64,000 nucleotides of DNA, from the NCBI GenBank assembly GCA_002504525.1, contig DATD01000035.1:72026-136025 (forward strand), written 5' to 3'. The DNA is from Methanomassiliicoccus sp. UBA345 (GTDB lineage Archaea > Thermoplasmatota > Thermoplasmata > Methanomassiliicoccales > Methanomassiliicoccaceae). Below the pieces are notes generated by a model. That model did no database searches, was not told the DNA's origin, and saw only the letters and a program-made list of their open reading frames with translations. Both the position numbers and the translations under genes were made by a program. Positions 24,136 to 33,320 of this stretch are shown piece after piece (the first letter of the stretch is position 1; each line of letters starts with the position of its first letter).

Positions 24136-25311
24136 TCAATTATCGATGATATCCATCTCACGCTCCAGCCGGGGCAGGACCAGCGGCCCCAGCGCCACCG
24201 GGTCCACCATGATGATGAGCTTAGAGCCGGTGACGGTGATGGCGTCCCTGAGCCCATATATGAACTGCATGATCGCCTCCTCGCTATTGTAGGCCTCTAG
24301 GTACTCCAGGCCGTCCAGCAGGATGACCGCCCTGTCGCTCTTCTGCAGAAAGGTCATGATGCTATGTAGCAACAGGGACAGGCTGGAGGGGTCGACATGG
24401 CTCGCACCGGGCTTGGTGGTGAGCCACAGCATGGGGGTGCTTAACAGCCCATACCGTTCCCTCAGCTGAGAGGGGTGCTTCCGCGATATGATCAGGCCCT
24501 GCCCACCGGCAGCGATCTCGTTGACGAACATGCGATATGTCAAGTCGTTCCCCTTCGTTTCCACAAGCACGCTGCTTCCCGGCTTCACACTGGGCGTGCG
24601 GGGGCCGCCTTTAACATCCTCACCGACCGGCTCCATGACGAACAGCTTCTGTTGCACCACTCCGTAGCCGATGCATAGGCAGGATGCTAGGACGATGGCC
24701 GACAGCATCGAGGGGTCCGTTGTCTCGCTTAGCACGAGCTCGACGACCATCAGCGCCGAGAAAACCGGGACCGCCATGCCAGCGATCATCGGCAGCATGC
24801 GGCGCCTCTCATTGCCGCTGCGCTCCCGCTTGTAGTTCAGGATGAGAACGATGGTGCCGGCGAGGAAGAACAACACGATGCTGACATACCATAGCAGGGA
24901 TGATGTGTTCAGGAACACCCACCAACCGAACCGATCCTCCGCCACCTCGATGCCTCCTGCAGCCATCGTAAGAGCGAATACCAGTGTCGCGATGCCGAGC
25001 GCCCGGCGGTGACGGACCACCAACGACCCCTCCCTCTCGAACGGCAATAAGAACGCCAGGTACAGCATGCCGCTACCCAGGAGGGTGGAGGATAGAACGA
25101 TCCCCCTGGCGAAGAGCAGCGCTGTGGCGCTGTCCGGAGAGGTGATGGTGAGGAGGTCGAACAGGGCGGCCAATGTCGCCATCATTGTGACGCCGAAGAA
25201 TGCCCTCGAACCCAAATGATGCTGATTTCGCCTAAACACATAGATGCCCAGTGCGAAGCATGCGGCCGCCGCGATCACAGAAACCGACGCCAGCGCCACC
25301 TTTTCGATCAT
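24136..25311 (-). CDS. Seven-TM plus DUF835 membrane protein
   Basis: 391 aa. Residues 1-220 hold about seven membrane segments in the style of the histidine-kinase 7TM sensor module (VALASVSVIAAAACFALGIYVF first). Residues 255-391 are a DUF835 domain: SSVLVETKGNDLTYRMF, AVILLDGLEYLEAYNSEEAIMQFIYGLRD and SKLIIMVDPVALG are its pattern. There is no kinase domain. The likely role is membrane sensing or scaffolding; unproven. Monocistronic. Confidence 0.85.
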   Translation of the reverse strand: MIEKVALASVSVIAAAACFALGIYVFRRNQHHLGSRAFFGVTMMATLAALFDLLTITSPDSATALLFARGIVLSSTLLGSGMLYLAFLLPFEREGSLVVRHRRALGIATLVFALTMAAGGIEVAEDRFGWWVFLNTSSLLWYVSIVLFFLAGTIVLILNYKRERSGNERRRMLPMIAGMAVPVFSALMVVELVLSETTDPSMLSAIVLASCLCIGYGVVQQKLFVMEPVGEDVKGGPRTPSVKPGSSVLVETKGNDLTYRMFVNEIAAGGQGLIISRKHPSQLRERYGLLSTPMLWLTTKPGASHVDPSSLSLLLHSIMTFLQKSDRAVILLDGLEYLEAYNSEEAIMQFIYGLRDAITVTGSKLIIMVDPVALGPLVLPRLEREMDIIDN

Positions 25312-25493
25312 CGTTGAGCGCGCATGATGTTTCGGTTATATATTTCATAGCAACCAATCGCCAGAGATGGTCATGCTGTCCACGGAATGAGGCCGTTCCA
25401 GCAGCCCTGCTGTAATATACTTGGCATTTTGATTATCTCAGCAGATACTGTTATATCCGCCCCCGTTCGCATTTAATTCTCAGGGTGAAAAAG

Positions 25494-26129
25494 ATGGATC
25501 AATCAATAAAACCGGCAAGGCCGCGGTCCGGCAGAAAGCTGGTGGCGGCGTTCGCCATATCCGCGATACTGGTGGTGGCCGTGGTGGCGGCGTTCCTGCT
25601 TGGGGCGTTCGACGCTCCGCTCGGCGGGGGCGACGGAACGAACGATGGCGACAACGGCCTGGAGGGCGGCAGCATCGACAGGCTGCCCTTCGACCTGAAG
25701 AACGGCGACTTCATCGAGTACTCGATGATCTCGAGCGGGGGAGGCCTGAGCGGTACGATGAGGATGACATTCCTCAACATCACGGACGACTCCTACGATG
25801 TTGAGATGGTGCAGACCATCAACGATCAGACGTTCACATTCACATGGAAGGCCGATGGCAACGATACCGTTGGCAGCGTGTACGGTGATGAAAGTGATAG
25901 GTTGGAGGACTTCGGGGAGCTGATCGGAGAGGAGACCACGGACACAGAGCTCGGTCCGAGGAAGGTGGACCACTATCGCGCGACCGATGACGGCACCGTG
26001 GTCGATTACTTCATCGGGGCGGAGTCCCCGATACTGTATCGCACCGTGACGACCGGAGACGACGACAGTGTGCTGACGATCGAGCTCAGCGACACCAACA
26101 TCGAGGACATACGGAACGCCAACAGGTAG
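25494..26129 (+). CDS. Membrane-anchored extracellular protein
   Basis: 211 aa from the ATG (GTG at 25485 is an alternative). Basic N-terminus then one membrane anchor (LVAAFAISAILVVAVVAAFLL), a Gly/Asp-rich linker (GGGDGTNDGDNGLEGG) and a strand-rich acidic outer domain of about 150 residues. The linker and acidity suggest a surface lipoprotein-like or pseudopilin-like anchor. Family not recognised. Stop TAG; a strong hairpin terminator follows at 26165. Confidence 0.7.
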   Translation: MDQSIKPARPRSGRKLVAAFAISAILVVAVVAAFLLGAFDAPLGGGDGTNDGDNGLEGGSIDRLPFDLKNGDFIEYSMISSGGGLSGTMRMTFLNITDDSYDVEMVQTINDQTFTFTWKADGNDTVGSVYGDESDRLEDFGELIGEETTDTELGPRKVDHYRATDDGTVVDYFIGAESPILYRTVTTGDDDSVLTIELSDTNIEDIRNANR

Positions 26130-26164
26130 TCGGGACGGCTGGCACCCCAGCCCCGCACCGCACC

Positions 26165-26183
26165 GCGGCCCCGGCGGGGCCGC
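26165..26183 (+). terminator. Strong GC hairpin terminator
   Basis: Perfect 8-bp stem GCGGCCCC/GGGGCCGC with loop GGC, 35 bases after the stop of the membrane-anchored protein gene, followed by a short T run (CCCTTTC). Confidence 0.6.
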
Positions 26184-26283
26184 TCAACCCTTTCATCTAG
26201 GGCCGATTGGGCGGCAAGGCCCTAGTCATTTACAGCCACCCGTCAGTAATTATTAAATCGTCTCTTATATTGCTCCTTCTCAT

Positions 26284-27267
26284 ATGGTCGAGGTCAAGGA
26301 TCCCGTCATCGAGGCGAACGAGCTGGTGCGGATCTACCGGAGCTCCACTGGCATCTTCCGGAAGAAGAGGAAGGAGACCCTAGCGGTCGACCACATATCC
26401 TTCTCGGTAGGCCGTGGTGAGCTGTTCGGCATCCTCGGTCCGAACGGCGCCGGGAAGACCACGACCATAAAGATGCTCACCACGCTCCTGATCCCCACTG
26501 CGGGGAATGCATCCATTCTCGGCTATGATGTTCGGGAGGACGCTATGGAGGTGCGCAAGCGCATCGGCCTCGTCCTCGGAGGGGAGCGCGGCCTCTATTA
26601 CCGCGTGTCCGGCCGTCAGAACCTCCGGTACTTCGCTGACCTCTATGGCGTTCCCCTGCAGGACCGCGACCGCCGCATCCAGGAGGTCCTCGACATGGTC
26701 GGGCTTACCGAGAAAGCGGACACCAAGGTGGAGAACTATTCTCGCGGGATGAAGCAGAAGCTCCACATCGCCAAGGGCATCGTCCACGATCCCGAGGTGA
26801 TATTCATGGACGAGCCCACCATCGGGCTGGACCCCCAGGCGTCCAGGGAGACGCGCAGGATGACCCAGGACCTCATAGGCATGGGGAAGACCATCCTGTT
26901 GACCACTCACTACATGTTCGAGGCCGATGAGCTGTGCGGCCGCATCGCGGTCATCAACGGCGGCAAGCTATTGGCCATGGACACCCCGTCCGGGCTGAAG
27001 TCCCTGGTCAAGGACACCTCGGTCATCGAGGTGGAGGGATTCGGCATCACCGACCAGGAGATGGATAAGGTCAGGGGACTGGATGGCGTGCGGACGGTAT
27101 CGTCGACGGCCAATGGCTCCAAGCAGGTCATGCGGGTGCAGGTCTGCGATGCCGGAGAATTGCTGACGCCGGTCACCAGATCGCTGGAGTGCAGGGTGCT
27201 GGACGTCCGCGTGAAGGAGCCGACGCTGGAGGACGCATATCTCTGGTTGGTGGAAGGTCATGCCTAG
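26284..27267 (+). CDS. ABC exporter ATPase (ABC-2 type)
   Basis: 327 aa. Walker A LGPNGAGKTTTIK, signature YSRGMKQKLHIAKG, Walker B VIFMDEPTIGLDPQ, H-loop TTHYMFEADELC; a C-terminal DUF4162-like domain ends PTLEDAYLWLVEG. Drives the two permeases encoded next. A short insertion after the A strand (SSTGIFRKKRKETLAVDH) is typical of NatA/CcmA-like exporters. Ends with TAG; the next gene begins eight bases before this stop. Confidence 0.93.
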   Translation: MVEVKDPVIEANELVRIYRSSTGIFRKKRKETLAVDHISFSVGRGELFGILGPNGAGKTTTIKMLTTLLIPTAGNASILGYDVREDAMEVRKRIGLVLGGERGLYYRVSGRQNLRYFADLYGVPLQDRDRRIQEVLDMVGLTEKADTKVENYSRGMKQKLHIAKGIVHDPEVIFMDEPTIGLDPQASRETRRMTQDLIGMGKTILLTTHYMFEADELCGRIAVINGGKLLAMDTPSGLKSLVKDTSVIEVEGFGITDQEMDKVRGLDGVRTVSSTANGSKQVMRVQVCDAGELLTPVTRSLECRVLDVRVKEPTLEDAYLWLVEGHA

Positions 27268-28078
27268 GCTCCGCGCCATGACCGCCTCGTTCCGGCAGCA
27301 GGCGTTCCACTTTCTGTCGGCCCCGAGCTGGCTGATACCGAACATCATCGCCCCGTTCGTCATTACCATGGTGGTGCTGCTGATGTACCAGGAGGTCACC
27401 GGGCCGGCGATCCTGTACGCCGTGCTGGGCGGGGGCATGATGGGCATGTGGGGCAACACCCTGTACGCTTCCGGGTACTCGATCCAGTCGGAGCGGTGGT
27501 GGGGCACCATCGAGGCGGTGCTGGTAGTGCCATCATCTCTCATCTGGATCATCGCCGGGAGGACCATCTGGAACGCTCTCATCGGAGTGGTCAACGGCCT
27601 CCTGGTGCTGGTGATCGCGGTGGTGGCGTTCGGCGTCCCCATGGACATCGCCGACCCGTTCATGTTCATCGTCTCCTTCCTTATGACGATGTTCTCGCTG
27701 GCCGCTCTCGGACTGCTGTTCAGCTCCGCGTTCGTGCTAACGCGCCAGGCCGGGGTGCTCACCAACGGGCTGGAGTTCCCTATCTATGTAGCCAGCGGAT
27801 GCCTGTTCCCCATCATCCTGCTCCCCGGGTGGGCTCACCCTCTATCGATGTCACTGGCTCCCACCTGGGGCATCGATGCCATCAGGGAGGCGGCCGGCTT
27901 CAGCCCTGAGGATTCTATATGGGCCACCGTGCTTGGCGCGTCCCCCGACGCGGGATTCATACTCCTAGACCTGGCGATGGTGGCGTTGCTGGCGATCGTC
28001 TACATAGCGGTGGCGGTCATCCTGTTCCGCGTGGTGGAGAAGCAGGCCCGACTGACCGGAGAACTGGGGAGGGTCTGA
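27260..28078 (+). CDS. ABC-2 type permease, first subunit
   Basis: 272 aa, about six membrane segments. PLSMSLAPTWGIDAIREAAGF before the last helices is the ABC-2 exporter signature; FPIYVASGCLFPIILLPGW precedes it. Overlaps the ATPase gene by eight bases and is followed after one base by a second, different permease, so the transporter is probably a heterodimer. Substrate unknown. Confidence 0.9.
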   Translation: MPRLRAMTASFRQQAFHFLSAPSWLIPNIIAPFVITMVVLLMYQEVTGPAILYAVLGGGMMGMWGNTLYASGYSIQSERWWGTIEAVLVVPSSLIWIIAGRTIWNALIGVVNGLLVLVIAVVAFGVPMDIADPFMFIVSFLMTMFSLAALGLLFSSAFVLTRQAGVLTNGLEFPIYVASGCLFPIILLPGWAHPLSMSLAPTWGIDAIREAAGFSPEDSIWATVLGASPDAGFILLDLAMVALLAIVYIAVAVILFRVVEKQARLTGELGRV

Positions 28079-28079
28079 G

Positions 28080-28889
28080 GTGAACGCCAACGTTATGCAG
28101 TTCAGCAGGGTGTTCTGGAGCTCCGCGGTCATTGCCAAGAAGGCGCTGTTCTCGTGGTTGAACCCGTCGCTGTGGCTGATGCAGCTGTTCACCATGTCGC
28201 TGTTCCAGATCGCCATGTTCTGGTACATTGCCCAGTACGTCAATCCGGGGCAGTCGCTGGACTACATCATCGTGGGCAACGCGATGCAGAGCATCGCCTA
28301 TGTCGCGGTGTTCGCCGTGACGAACATCACCGGCGAAGAGAAGGAATCGGGAACGCTGCCTGCCGTGCTGGTCACCCCGGCCAACCGGTTCGCCATGTTC
28401 GTCGGCAAGGCCATGTTCCAGGTCCTCAACAGCATGGCCACGGTGGCCGTGGCGTTCTTCTACGCCATCGTGGTGTTCGGTCTGGACTTTTCCAGCGTGG
28501 ACCTCCTGACCCTGGCGGTCGTCATCGCCGTCACCTGCTTCGCCACGGTCGGCTTCGGCCTCATGCTCTCCTCCATGGGCTTCTATCTGAGGACGACAAT
28601 GGTCCTGGCCAACATATTCCTGTTCATGGGGTTGCTGTTCTGCGGGGTCAACTTCCCGGTGTCCGACCTTCCCGAGTTCCTCCAGCCCATCTCTTACGCG
28701 ATTCCCATGACCTACGGCACCGACGCCGCCCGCATGGCGGTGGAGGGGGCGTCCCTCACCGACCCGGCGATAATGAGCCTTCTGGGCTCCGAGCTGCTGG
28801 TGGCGGCCGTGGCGGTGCTGATCGGCTACGCCATAATGCTCGCCTTCGAGCGGTTGGCCAGGCGGAAGGGGACACTGGAGATGTTCTGA
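28080..28889 (+). CDS. ABC-2 type permease, second subunit
   Basis: 269 aa, six membrane segments. NITGEEKESGTLPAVLVTPANR is the cytosolic coupling region; LLFCGVNFPVSDLPEFLQPISYAIPMTYG (in part) is the exporter signature. GTG start at 28080. Pairs with the preceding permease and ATPase. The C-terminus ends in a basic tail (RLARRKG). Confidence 0.9.
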   Translation: MNANVMQFSRVFWSSAVIAKKALFSWLNPSLWLMQLFTMSLFQIAMFWYIAQYVNPGQSLDYIIVGNAMQSIAYVAVFAVTNITGEEKESGTLPAVLVTPANRFAMFVGKAMFQVLNSMATVAVAFFYAIVVFGLDFSSVDLLTLAVVIAVTCFATVGFGLMLSSMGFYLRTTMVLANIFLFMGLLFCGVNFPVSDLPEFLQPISYAIPMTYGTDAARMAVEGASLTDPAIMSLLGSELLVAAVAVLIGYAIMLAFERLARRKGTLEMF

Positions 28890-29019
28890 GGCCCGCCCCT
28901 TCGCCTTGGTCGGGGCCAAGCCCACTCTCTCATTCAGATATTGTTCATGATTATCCTAGTTGGTAACAGTAAAATGGATATATCATCAGCGTCCAAATCA
29001 AACTGGTAGGCGAGAGGGC

Positions 29020-29178
29020 ATGGCAAGCAAGACCAAGCTGATGAAGAAGGAGGCGGAGGCCGAGATCGAGAGGTCGGAGGTCGCCAAGAGCGAGGCGGAG
29101 GATCGGAAGGAGTCCGCCGAGCTGAAGAGGGACGTCGCCGACGTCGGCGAGAAGATCAAGAAGAAGATCACGAGGTAA
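29020..29178 (+). CDS. Small charged coiled-coil protein
   Basis: 52 aa, about half Lys or Glu, predicted to be one long helix (KKEAEAEIERSEVAKSEAED, then AELKRDVADVGEKIKKKITR). ATG at 29020 behind GAGAGGG. Four bases before the next gene, which is also highly charged, so the two are probably co-expressed. No family recognised. Weak resemblance in composition to LEA-type stress proteins only. Confidence 0.7.
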   Translation: MASKTKLMKKEAEAEIERSEVAKSEAEDRKESAELKRDVADVGEKIKKKITR

Positions 29179-29182
29179 TATC

Positions 29183-30310
29183 ATGAACGATCCAAGGACG
29201 GAAGCAAGGAGAAGGCTGGAGGACGAGGAAAGGATGCGCCGGCTCAGGGAGGGCGGCGAGAGCCAGAGGGCGCAGCTGGCGATCGAGGAGGCGCAAAGGG
29301 CCTCTCGGACCGGGCAGGAAGGTCCCGCTTACTCTGGCCTGACGCCTCAGGAGGAGGAGAGACGTCGGCTCATGAGCGGCCAGGGAGCGCCTCACGCAGG
29401 GATGGGGGAGGACCAGAGGGCCTCCATGGCCTCATGGAGCCGGGAGGGCCGAGAGGGCATGACGATGGAGGACCGCGTGGCGCGGGACATCCGCGAGGAG
29501 CGAGAGCCCATGCCCGGTCGCACCCCGGCCGAGCAGATGAGCGAGAGGGAAAGAGAGAGAGGCTATGGCAGGGGTGAGATGCCTACCACCTACTCCCGGA
29601 GGGAGGGCCCTGTAGAGGAGAGACCTACGCTGGGGGAGCAGACGGCCAGGGCCGCGATGGGTACTGAAGGTCGCCGTGATTACGGCACTGCCGAGAGAAT
29701 GGCCCGCGGAGACCTCGGAAGGGCCGGAGGCGGCACTTACTACTACGAGGGGAGGGAGAGCCAAGCATCGGGCGAGGCAGCTCCCCAGAGCTATTTCGGG
29801 CGGACCGATTACATGCCGTCAAGGAAGCCGCCAATAGAGGCGGAGCCTACTCCCGGAGAGAGGATGAGGGAGAGAGGCGGCGGCATGGCCGCGACAGCCG
29901 GAGAGGCGGGCGGCCAGGCGGTCACCAAGGCCAAGGGCATGGGCGAACAGGCCCTGGGAAGGACCAAGGAGTACGGCCGCCGCATCGGCGAGAGGACCAG
30001 AGAGGCCACCGGAGGCGCCAAGGCCGAGGACGTTGCCACTCAGGCGGGTGAGTCGATCGGCCGGGGCATCCGGAAGGTCGCGGCCGTCGGGGCCGGCATC
30101 CTGTCGGGGCTGCGCCGCGGCGTCGAGAGCTCCTCTCGCGAGGGTAGGGAACAGGGCTATGAGCGCGAGAGGAGAGGAGAGATGCGCGAACCCGAGGAGA
30201 GGATGACCCAGGAGCGCGAATACCGGGAAGCCTCTGAGGACATGCCTAGGGGCGAGTACCGGGAGACCGAGTACCGGGAAGTAAGGAGAAAAGAGGAACC
30301 GAAGCGCTGA
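29183..30310 (+). CDS. Large Arg/Glu/Gly-rich disordered protein with LEA/CsbD-like segment
   Basis: 375 aa. Mostly low-complexity, rich in Arg, Glu, Gly and Met, with repeated short units such as EGREGMTMEDRVARDIREE and TPGERMRERG. Residues about 235-310 are different: MGEQALGRTKEYGRRIGERT and KAEDVATQAGESIGRGIRK have the 11-residue amphipathic rhythm of LEA/CsbD-like stress proteins, and end in a short hydrophobic stretch VAAVGAGILSGL. Probably a desiccation-, salt- or membrane-stress protein; inferred from composition. Reading frame is kept by codon bias (GC-rich third positions), so likely real. Confidence 0.7.
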   Translation: MNDPRTEARRRLEDEERMRRLREGGESQRAQLAIEEAQRASRTGQEGPAYSGLTPQEEERRRLMSGQGAPHAGMGEDQRASMASWSREGREGMTMEDRVARDIREEREPMPGRTPAEQMSERERERGYGRGEMPTTYSRREGPVEERPTLGEQTARAAMGTEGRRDYGTAERMARGDLGRAGGGTYYYEGRESQASGEAAPQSYFGRTDYMPSRKPPIEAEPTPGERMRERGGGMAATAGEAGGQAVTKAKGMGEQALGRTKEYGRRIGERTREATGGAKAEDVATQAGESIGRGIRKVAAVGAGILSGLRRGVESSSREGREQGYERERRGEMREPEERMTQEREYREASEDMPRGEYRETEYREVRRKEEPKR

Positions 30311-30323
30311 ACCCAAGCGCAAC

Positions 30324-30346
30324 GCCCCGGGCGGCGCGCCCGGGGC
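30324..30346. terminator. Bidirectional hairpin between convergent genes
   Basis: Perfect 9-bp stem GCCCCGGGC/GCCCGGGGC with loop GGCGC, between the ends of the disordered-protein gene and ppa. Confidence 0.6.
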
Positions 30347-30384
30347 TGAAAACCCATTCGTTTGGAAAAGGATGGCCTTTCGGC

Positions 30385-30924
30385 TCATCCGAATGTTTTC
30401 TTGTACAGTTCCATGCCGTCGAGAATGCACTGCATCGCCGATTCCCGGCCCTCCCAGCCCAGCACCTCGGTCCTCTTGTTCTCTTCCAGGTGCTTGTAGG
30501 TGCGGAAGAACTCGGCGATCTCGTCGAGGTAGTGGGTCGGCAGGTCGGTAAGGTCGTGGTATTCACGGTTGCGCGGGTCGCGTATGGCGGCGCACAACAC
30601 CTTGTCATCGGCGCCTTTCTCGTCCCTCATGCGTAACAACCCCAGCGGTCTCACCTCCAGGACACAGCCGATGAAGGTCGGCTCGGATATGACTACCATC
30701 GCGTCTAAGGCGTCGCCGTCCTCATAGAATGTCTGGGGGATCATCCCGTATTCGAGAGGGAAGACTACGCTGGAGTGGAGTACGCGGTCGAGCATGATGG
30801 CGTCGTATTCCTTGGAGACCTCGTACTTGTTCTTGCTCCCTTTAGGGGTCTCCACTATGACATACACGTTCCTCGGCGGATCCTTGCCGGGGGATAGTTC
30901 CTTGAATAAGGTCATTGATACCAA
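30385..30924 (-). CDS. ppa: Inorganic pyrophosphatase, family I
   Basis: 179 aa soluble PPase. VIVETPKGSKNKYEVSKE, PLEYGMIPQTFYEDGDALDAMV (part) with the three metal-binding aspartates, and VLCAAIRDPRNREYHDLTDLP are family I signatures. Start is MVSMTLFKEL; the ATG at the fourth codon is also possible. Hydrolyses PPi from biosynthesis. Monocistronic, convergent with the disordered-protein gene. Confidence 0.96.
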   Translation of the reverse strand: MVSMTLFKELSPGKDPPRNVYVIVETPKGSKNKYEVSKEYDAIMLDRVLHSSVVFPLEYGMIPQTFYEDGDALDAMVVISEPTFIGCVLEVRPLGLLRMRDEKGADDKVLCAAIRDPRNREYHDLTDLPTHYLDEIAEFFRTYKHLEENKRTEVLGWEGRESAMQCILDGMELYKKTFG

Positions 30925-31011
30925 AAATGGGCAGAGGCGCTCCCCATATTATTCTTTTCTAATCTACGCTGGCGCTGCAGATGGGTCGGAGCATGAAATG
31001 CCCGGCCGCCT

Positions 31012-31182
31012 TCAGACCGGCCAGATGGCGCCTGCCAGCAGCACGACCACAATTGTCATGACGATGGCGGCGACGATGTAAGTGGGCTTCAGGACCGGCC
31101 CCTTCTCCGACTCGGAGTCGAAATAACGTATGAGGCCAGCAGCCGATTGGAAGCCCTGGTTCTTCTTGCTCTTGGGGGGCAT
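31012..31182 (-). CDS. secG: Preprotein translocase subunit Sec61-beta (SecG)
   Basis: 56 aa, below normal length cut-offs. N-terminal Lys-rich cytosolic part (MPPKSKKNQGFQSA), then AGLIRYFDSESEKGPVLKP, the conserved archaeal Sec61-beta stretch, and one C-terminal membrane helix (YIVAAIVMTIVVVLLAGAIW). Third subunit of the SecYE-beta channel. Start ATG at 31182; a GTTAAATA TATA box lies upstream on the minus strand near 31220, so leader is short. Confidence 0.88.
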   Translation of the reverse strand: MPPKSKKNQGFQSAAGLIRYFDSESEKGPVLKPTYIVAAIVMTIVVVLLAGAIWPV

Positions 31183-31242
31183 GGAGATCGAACCGTGAAT
31201 CCTCGATGTTCGTATTTAACTTTATGCGACATCCTCGGCGGT

Positions 31243-31620
31243 TCATATCGACGGGCCGGTCACTCCCTCTTCACTGTAGCCGAGGATCATGAGCCGGTCC
31301 TCTCCCTTGACCCGACGCATGCTGACCTGTTCCTTTCCGACCGCGCTCTGAGGGACGATGATGCCAAGCTTGATTCCCTGCTCCAATACATCGTAATATT
31401 CGCGCATGCGGCGGGGCAGGGCGCAGGAACGTTTGGACTCGACGAAATCGCATTCCACCATGCGGTCGTTGCGTATGGCCGAGATCACCGCGCGGTCCTC
31501 CAACCATTCCTCCTTCACCACCGTGCCCTCCGTTGCCTTTAGAGCATCTATTCTCTGACGGGCGGCGCTTCTCATTGCTGATGAAAGTGTCATGGAGTAA
31601 AATTCAATAGCTCGAGGCAT
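31243..31620 (-). CDS. Hypothetical protein
   Basis: Up to 125 aa; an ATG at 31593 (MTLSSAMR) may be the true start. Soluble and basic, with RAVISAIRNDRMVECDFVESKRSCALPRRMREYYDVL (parts) and IVPQSAVGKEQVSMRRVKGEDR. Two cysteines. No family recognised. Same strand as secG, 60 bases upstream of it. Confidence 0.6.
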   Translation of the reverse strand: MPRAIEFYSMTLSSAMRSAARQRIDALKATEGTVVKEEWLEDRAVISAIRNDRMVECDFVESKRSCALPRRMREYYDVLEQGIKLGIIVPQSAVGKEQVSMRRVKGEDRLMILGYSEEGVTGPSI

Positions 31621-31775
31621 AAGTCATTATGCTCCAAACCTTCGTCTTTTCCCGAGTCCCTCGGACCTAATTCTTCGGCGAACGCTCCGCGCCGCATCCA
31701 GCACGAGGCCCTGGCCAGCGGTGTCTCATCAAATAGTTTTATATGACTTGTTCCTGTTTGCGCTTAGCGGTTAGC

Positions 31776-33320
31776 ATGCACTGGGCAGATGTTATCGCTC
31801 GGGACCTTATCTCCAGGACAGGATCCAACCTCATTTCGACCGGCATCACTCCGTCCGGAACCCTTCATGTGGGGACCCTGAGGGAAGCCATCACCGCAGA
31901 GGCGGTGCGCAAGGCCGTGGTCAAGGCCGAAGGGAGCGTGCGGATGATCTACCTGGTGGATTCCATCGATCCCCTGCGCAAGCGCTACCCGTTCCTGCCG
32001 GAGAACTTCGAGGCCGAGGTGGGAAAGCCTCTGGCCTACATACCATGCCCATGTGGGGAGCACAAGAACTACGCCCATCACTACATACAGCCGTTCCTGG
32101 ACTCGATCCAGGAGCTGGGCATTCATTGCGACGTGCTGTGGACCCACGAGCAGTATGAGCAGGGAAGGTTCGCCGACGTCATCGACACCGCCATCGTGAA
32201 CAAGGAGCGGGTGGCCGACATATTGAAGGAGGTCAGCGGCAGGGACCTCCCCAAGGACTTTTTCCCCTACTCCCCTCGATGCGAGGAGTGCGGCCGCCTC
32301 AGCCACACCAAGGTGACCGCCTATGAGAAGCCGTACGTCGGCTACCAGTGCGCCTGTGGCCATTCCGGCAAGGCGGACATCCGCAAGGCCGATGGCAAGA
32401 TGCCGTGGCGGGTGGAATGGGCGGCCAAGTGGAAGGTGTTCGGCGTCACCTGCGAGCCGTTCGGAAAGGACCATGCGGCCGCCGGAGGCTCCTATGATAC
32501 CGGCGTGCGGCTAGCCAAGGAGATATTCGGCATCGAGCCGCCGCGGCCGGTGCCTTATGAGTTCGTGCAGCTGAAGGGCAAGGGCCAGATGCATAAGTCC
32601 ACCGGTTCTTCCGTTACGGGCGTGGACGCGTTGCGCATCACCCCCCCGCAGGTCATGAACTACATCATCCTCCGGGTGAACCCGGAGAGGCACATAGACT
32701 ACGATTCCGGGATGGGGATCCTGGAGATGGTGGACGAGTACGACCGGACGGAGAAAATGTTCTACGCCGGAGGGGCTGAAGAGCGGGATGCGGACCTCCT
32801 ACGAGCCTATGAACTGTCGCAGCCGGAGGGTCCCCGGAGCAAGCAGCCGCTGCAGATCCCCTACAGGCATCTGGTCTCATTGGTCCAGATCGCCGACGGC
32901 TTCGACGGCGTCATGACCATCCTCAGGCGGATGGAGATGCTCGACGATTCGGTGGCATCGGAGGACGTGGCCATCCTCAAGCAGAGGACCGACTGCGTGA
33001 AGTACTGGCTGGATGCCTTCGCTCCCGATCAGGTCAAGTTCGAGGTCTGTTCGTCCATGCCGGAATGCCAGCTCTCGGAGCAGGAGAGGGAGTTCCTGGG
33101 AAAGCTGTACGAATCCATGCGCGGCGTGGAGTGGGAAGGAGAAACGCTCCACGATGCCATCTATGGATGCGCAAAGGAATGCGCGGTGGGGCCGCGCGGG
33201 GGCTTCCAGACCCTGTATCGCATCTTCTGCGACCAGAAGCAGGGCCCCCGCCTCGGCTTCTTCTTCTCTACGCTGGACCGCGACTTTGTGCTCGGCCGGA
33301 TCAAGGAAGCGTCCGACTGA
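31776..33320 (+). CDS. lysS: Lysyl-tRNA synthetase, class I
   Basis: 514 aa class I LysRS, the form used by many archaea. ATP-binding TGITPSGTLHVG at 22-33 (HIGH equivalent) and QMHKSTGSS around 271-279 (KMSKS equivalent). A zinc-ribbon insert has RCEECGRLSHTK and YQCACGHSGK. Start at the ATG at 31776 (MHWADVIARDL), about 30 bases below a TTTTATAT box at 31737-31744. Ends with a 20-nt antisense overlap with the DUF1638 gene. Confidence 0.96.
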   Translation: MHWADVIARDLISRTGSNLISTGITPSGTLHVGTLREAITAEAVRKAVVKAEGSVRMIYLVDSIDPLRKRYPFLPENFEAEVGKPLAYIPCPCGEHKNYAHHYIQPFLDSIQELGIHCDVLWTHEQYEQGRFADVIDTAIVNKERVADILKEVSGRDLPKDFFPYSPRCEECGRLSHTKVTAYEKPYVGYQCACGHSGKADIRKADGKMPWRVEWAAKWKVFGVTCEPFGKDHAAAGGSYDTGVRLAKEIFGIEPPRPVPYEFVQLKGKGQMHKSTGSSVTGVDALRITPPQVMNYIILRVNPERHIDYDSGMGILEMVDEYDRTEKMFYAGGAEERDADLLRAYELSQPEGPRSKQPLQIPYRHLVSLVQIADGFDGVMTILRRMEMLDDSVASEDVAILKQRTDCVKYWLDAFAPDQVKFEVCSSMPECQLSEQEREFLGKLYESMRGVEWEGETLHDAIYGCAKECAVGPRGGFQTLYRIFCDQKQGPRLGFFFSTLDRDFVLGRIKEASD

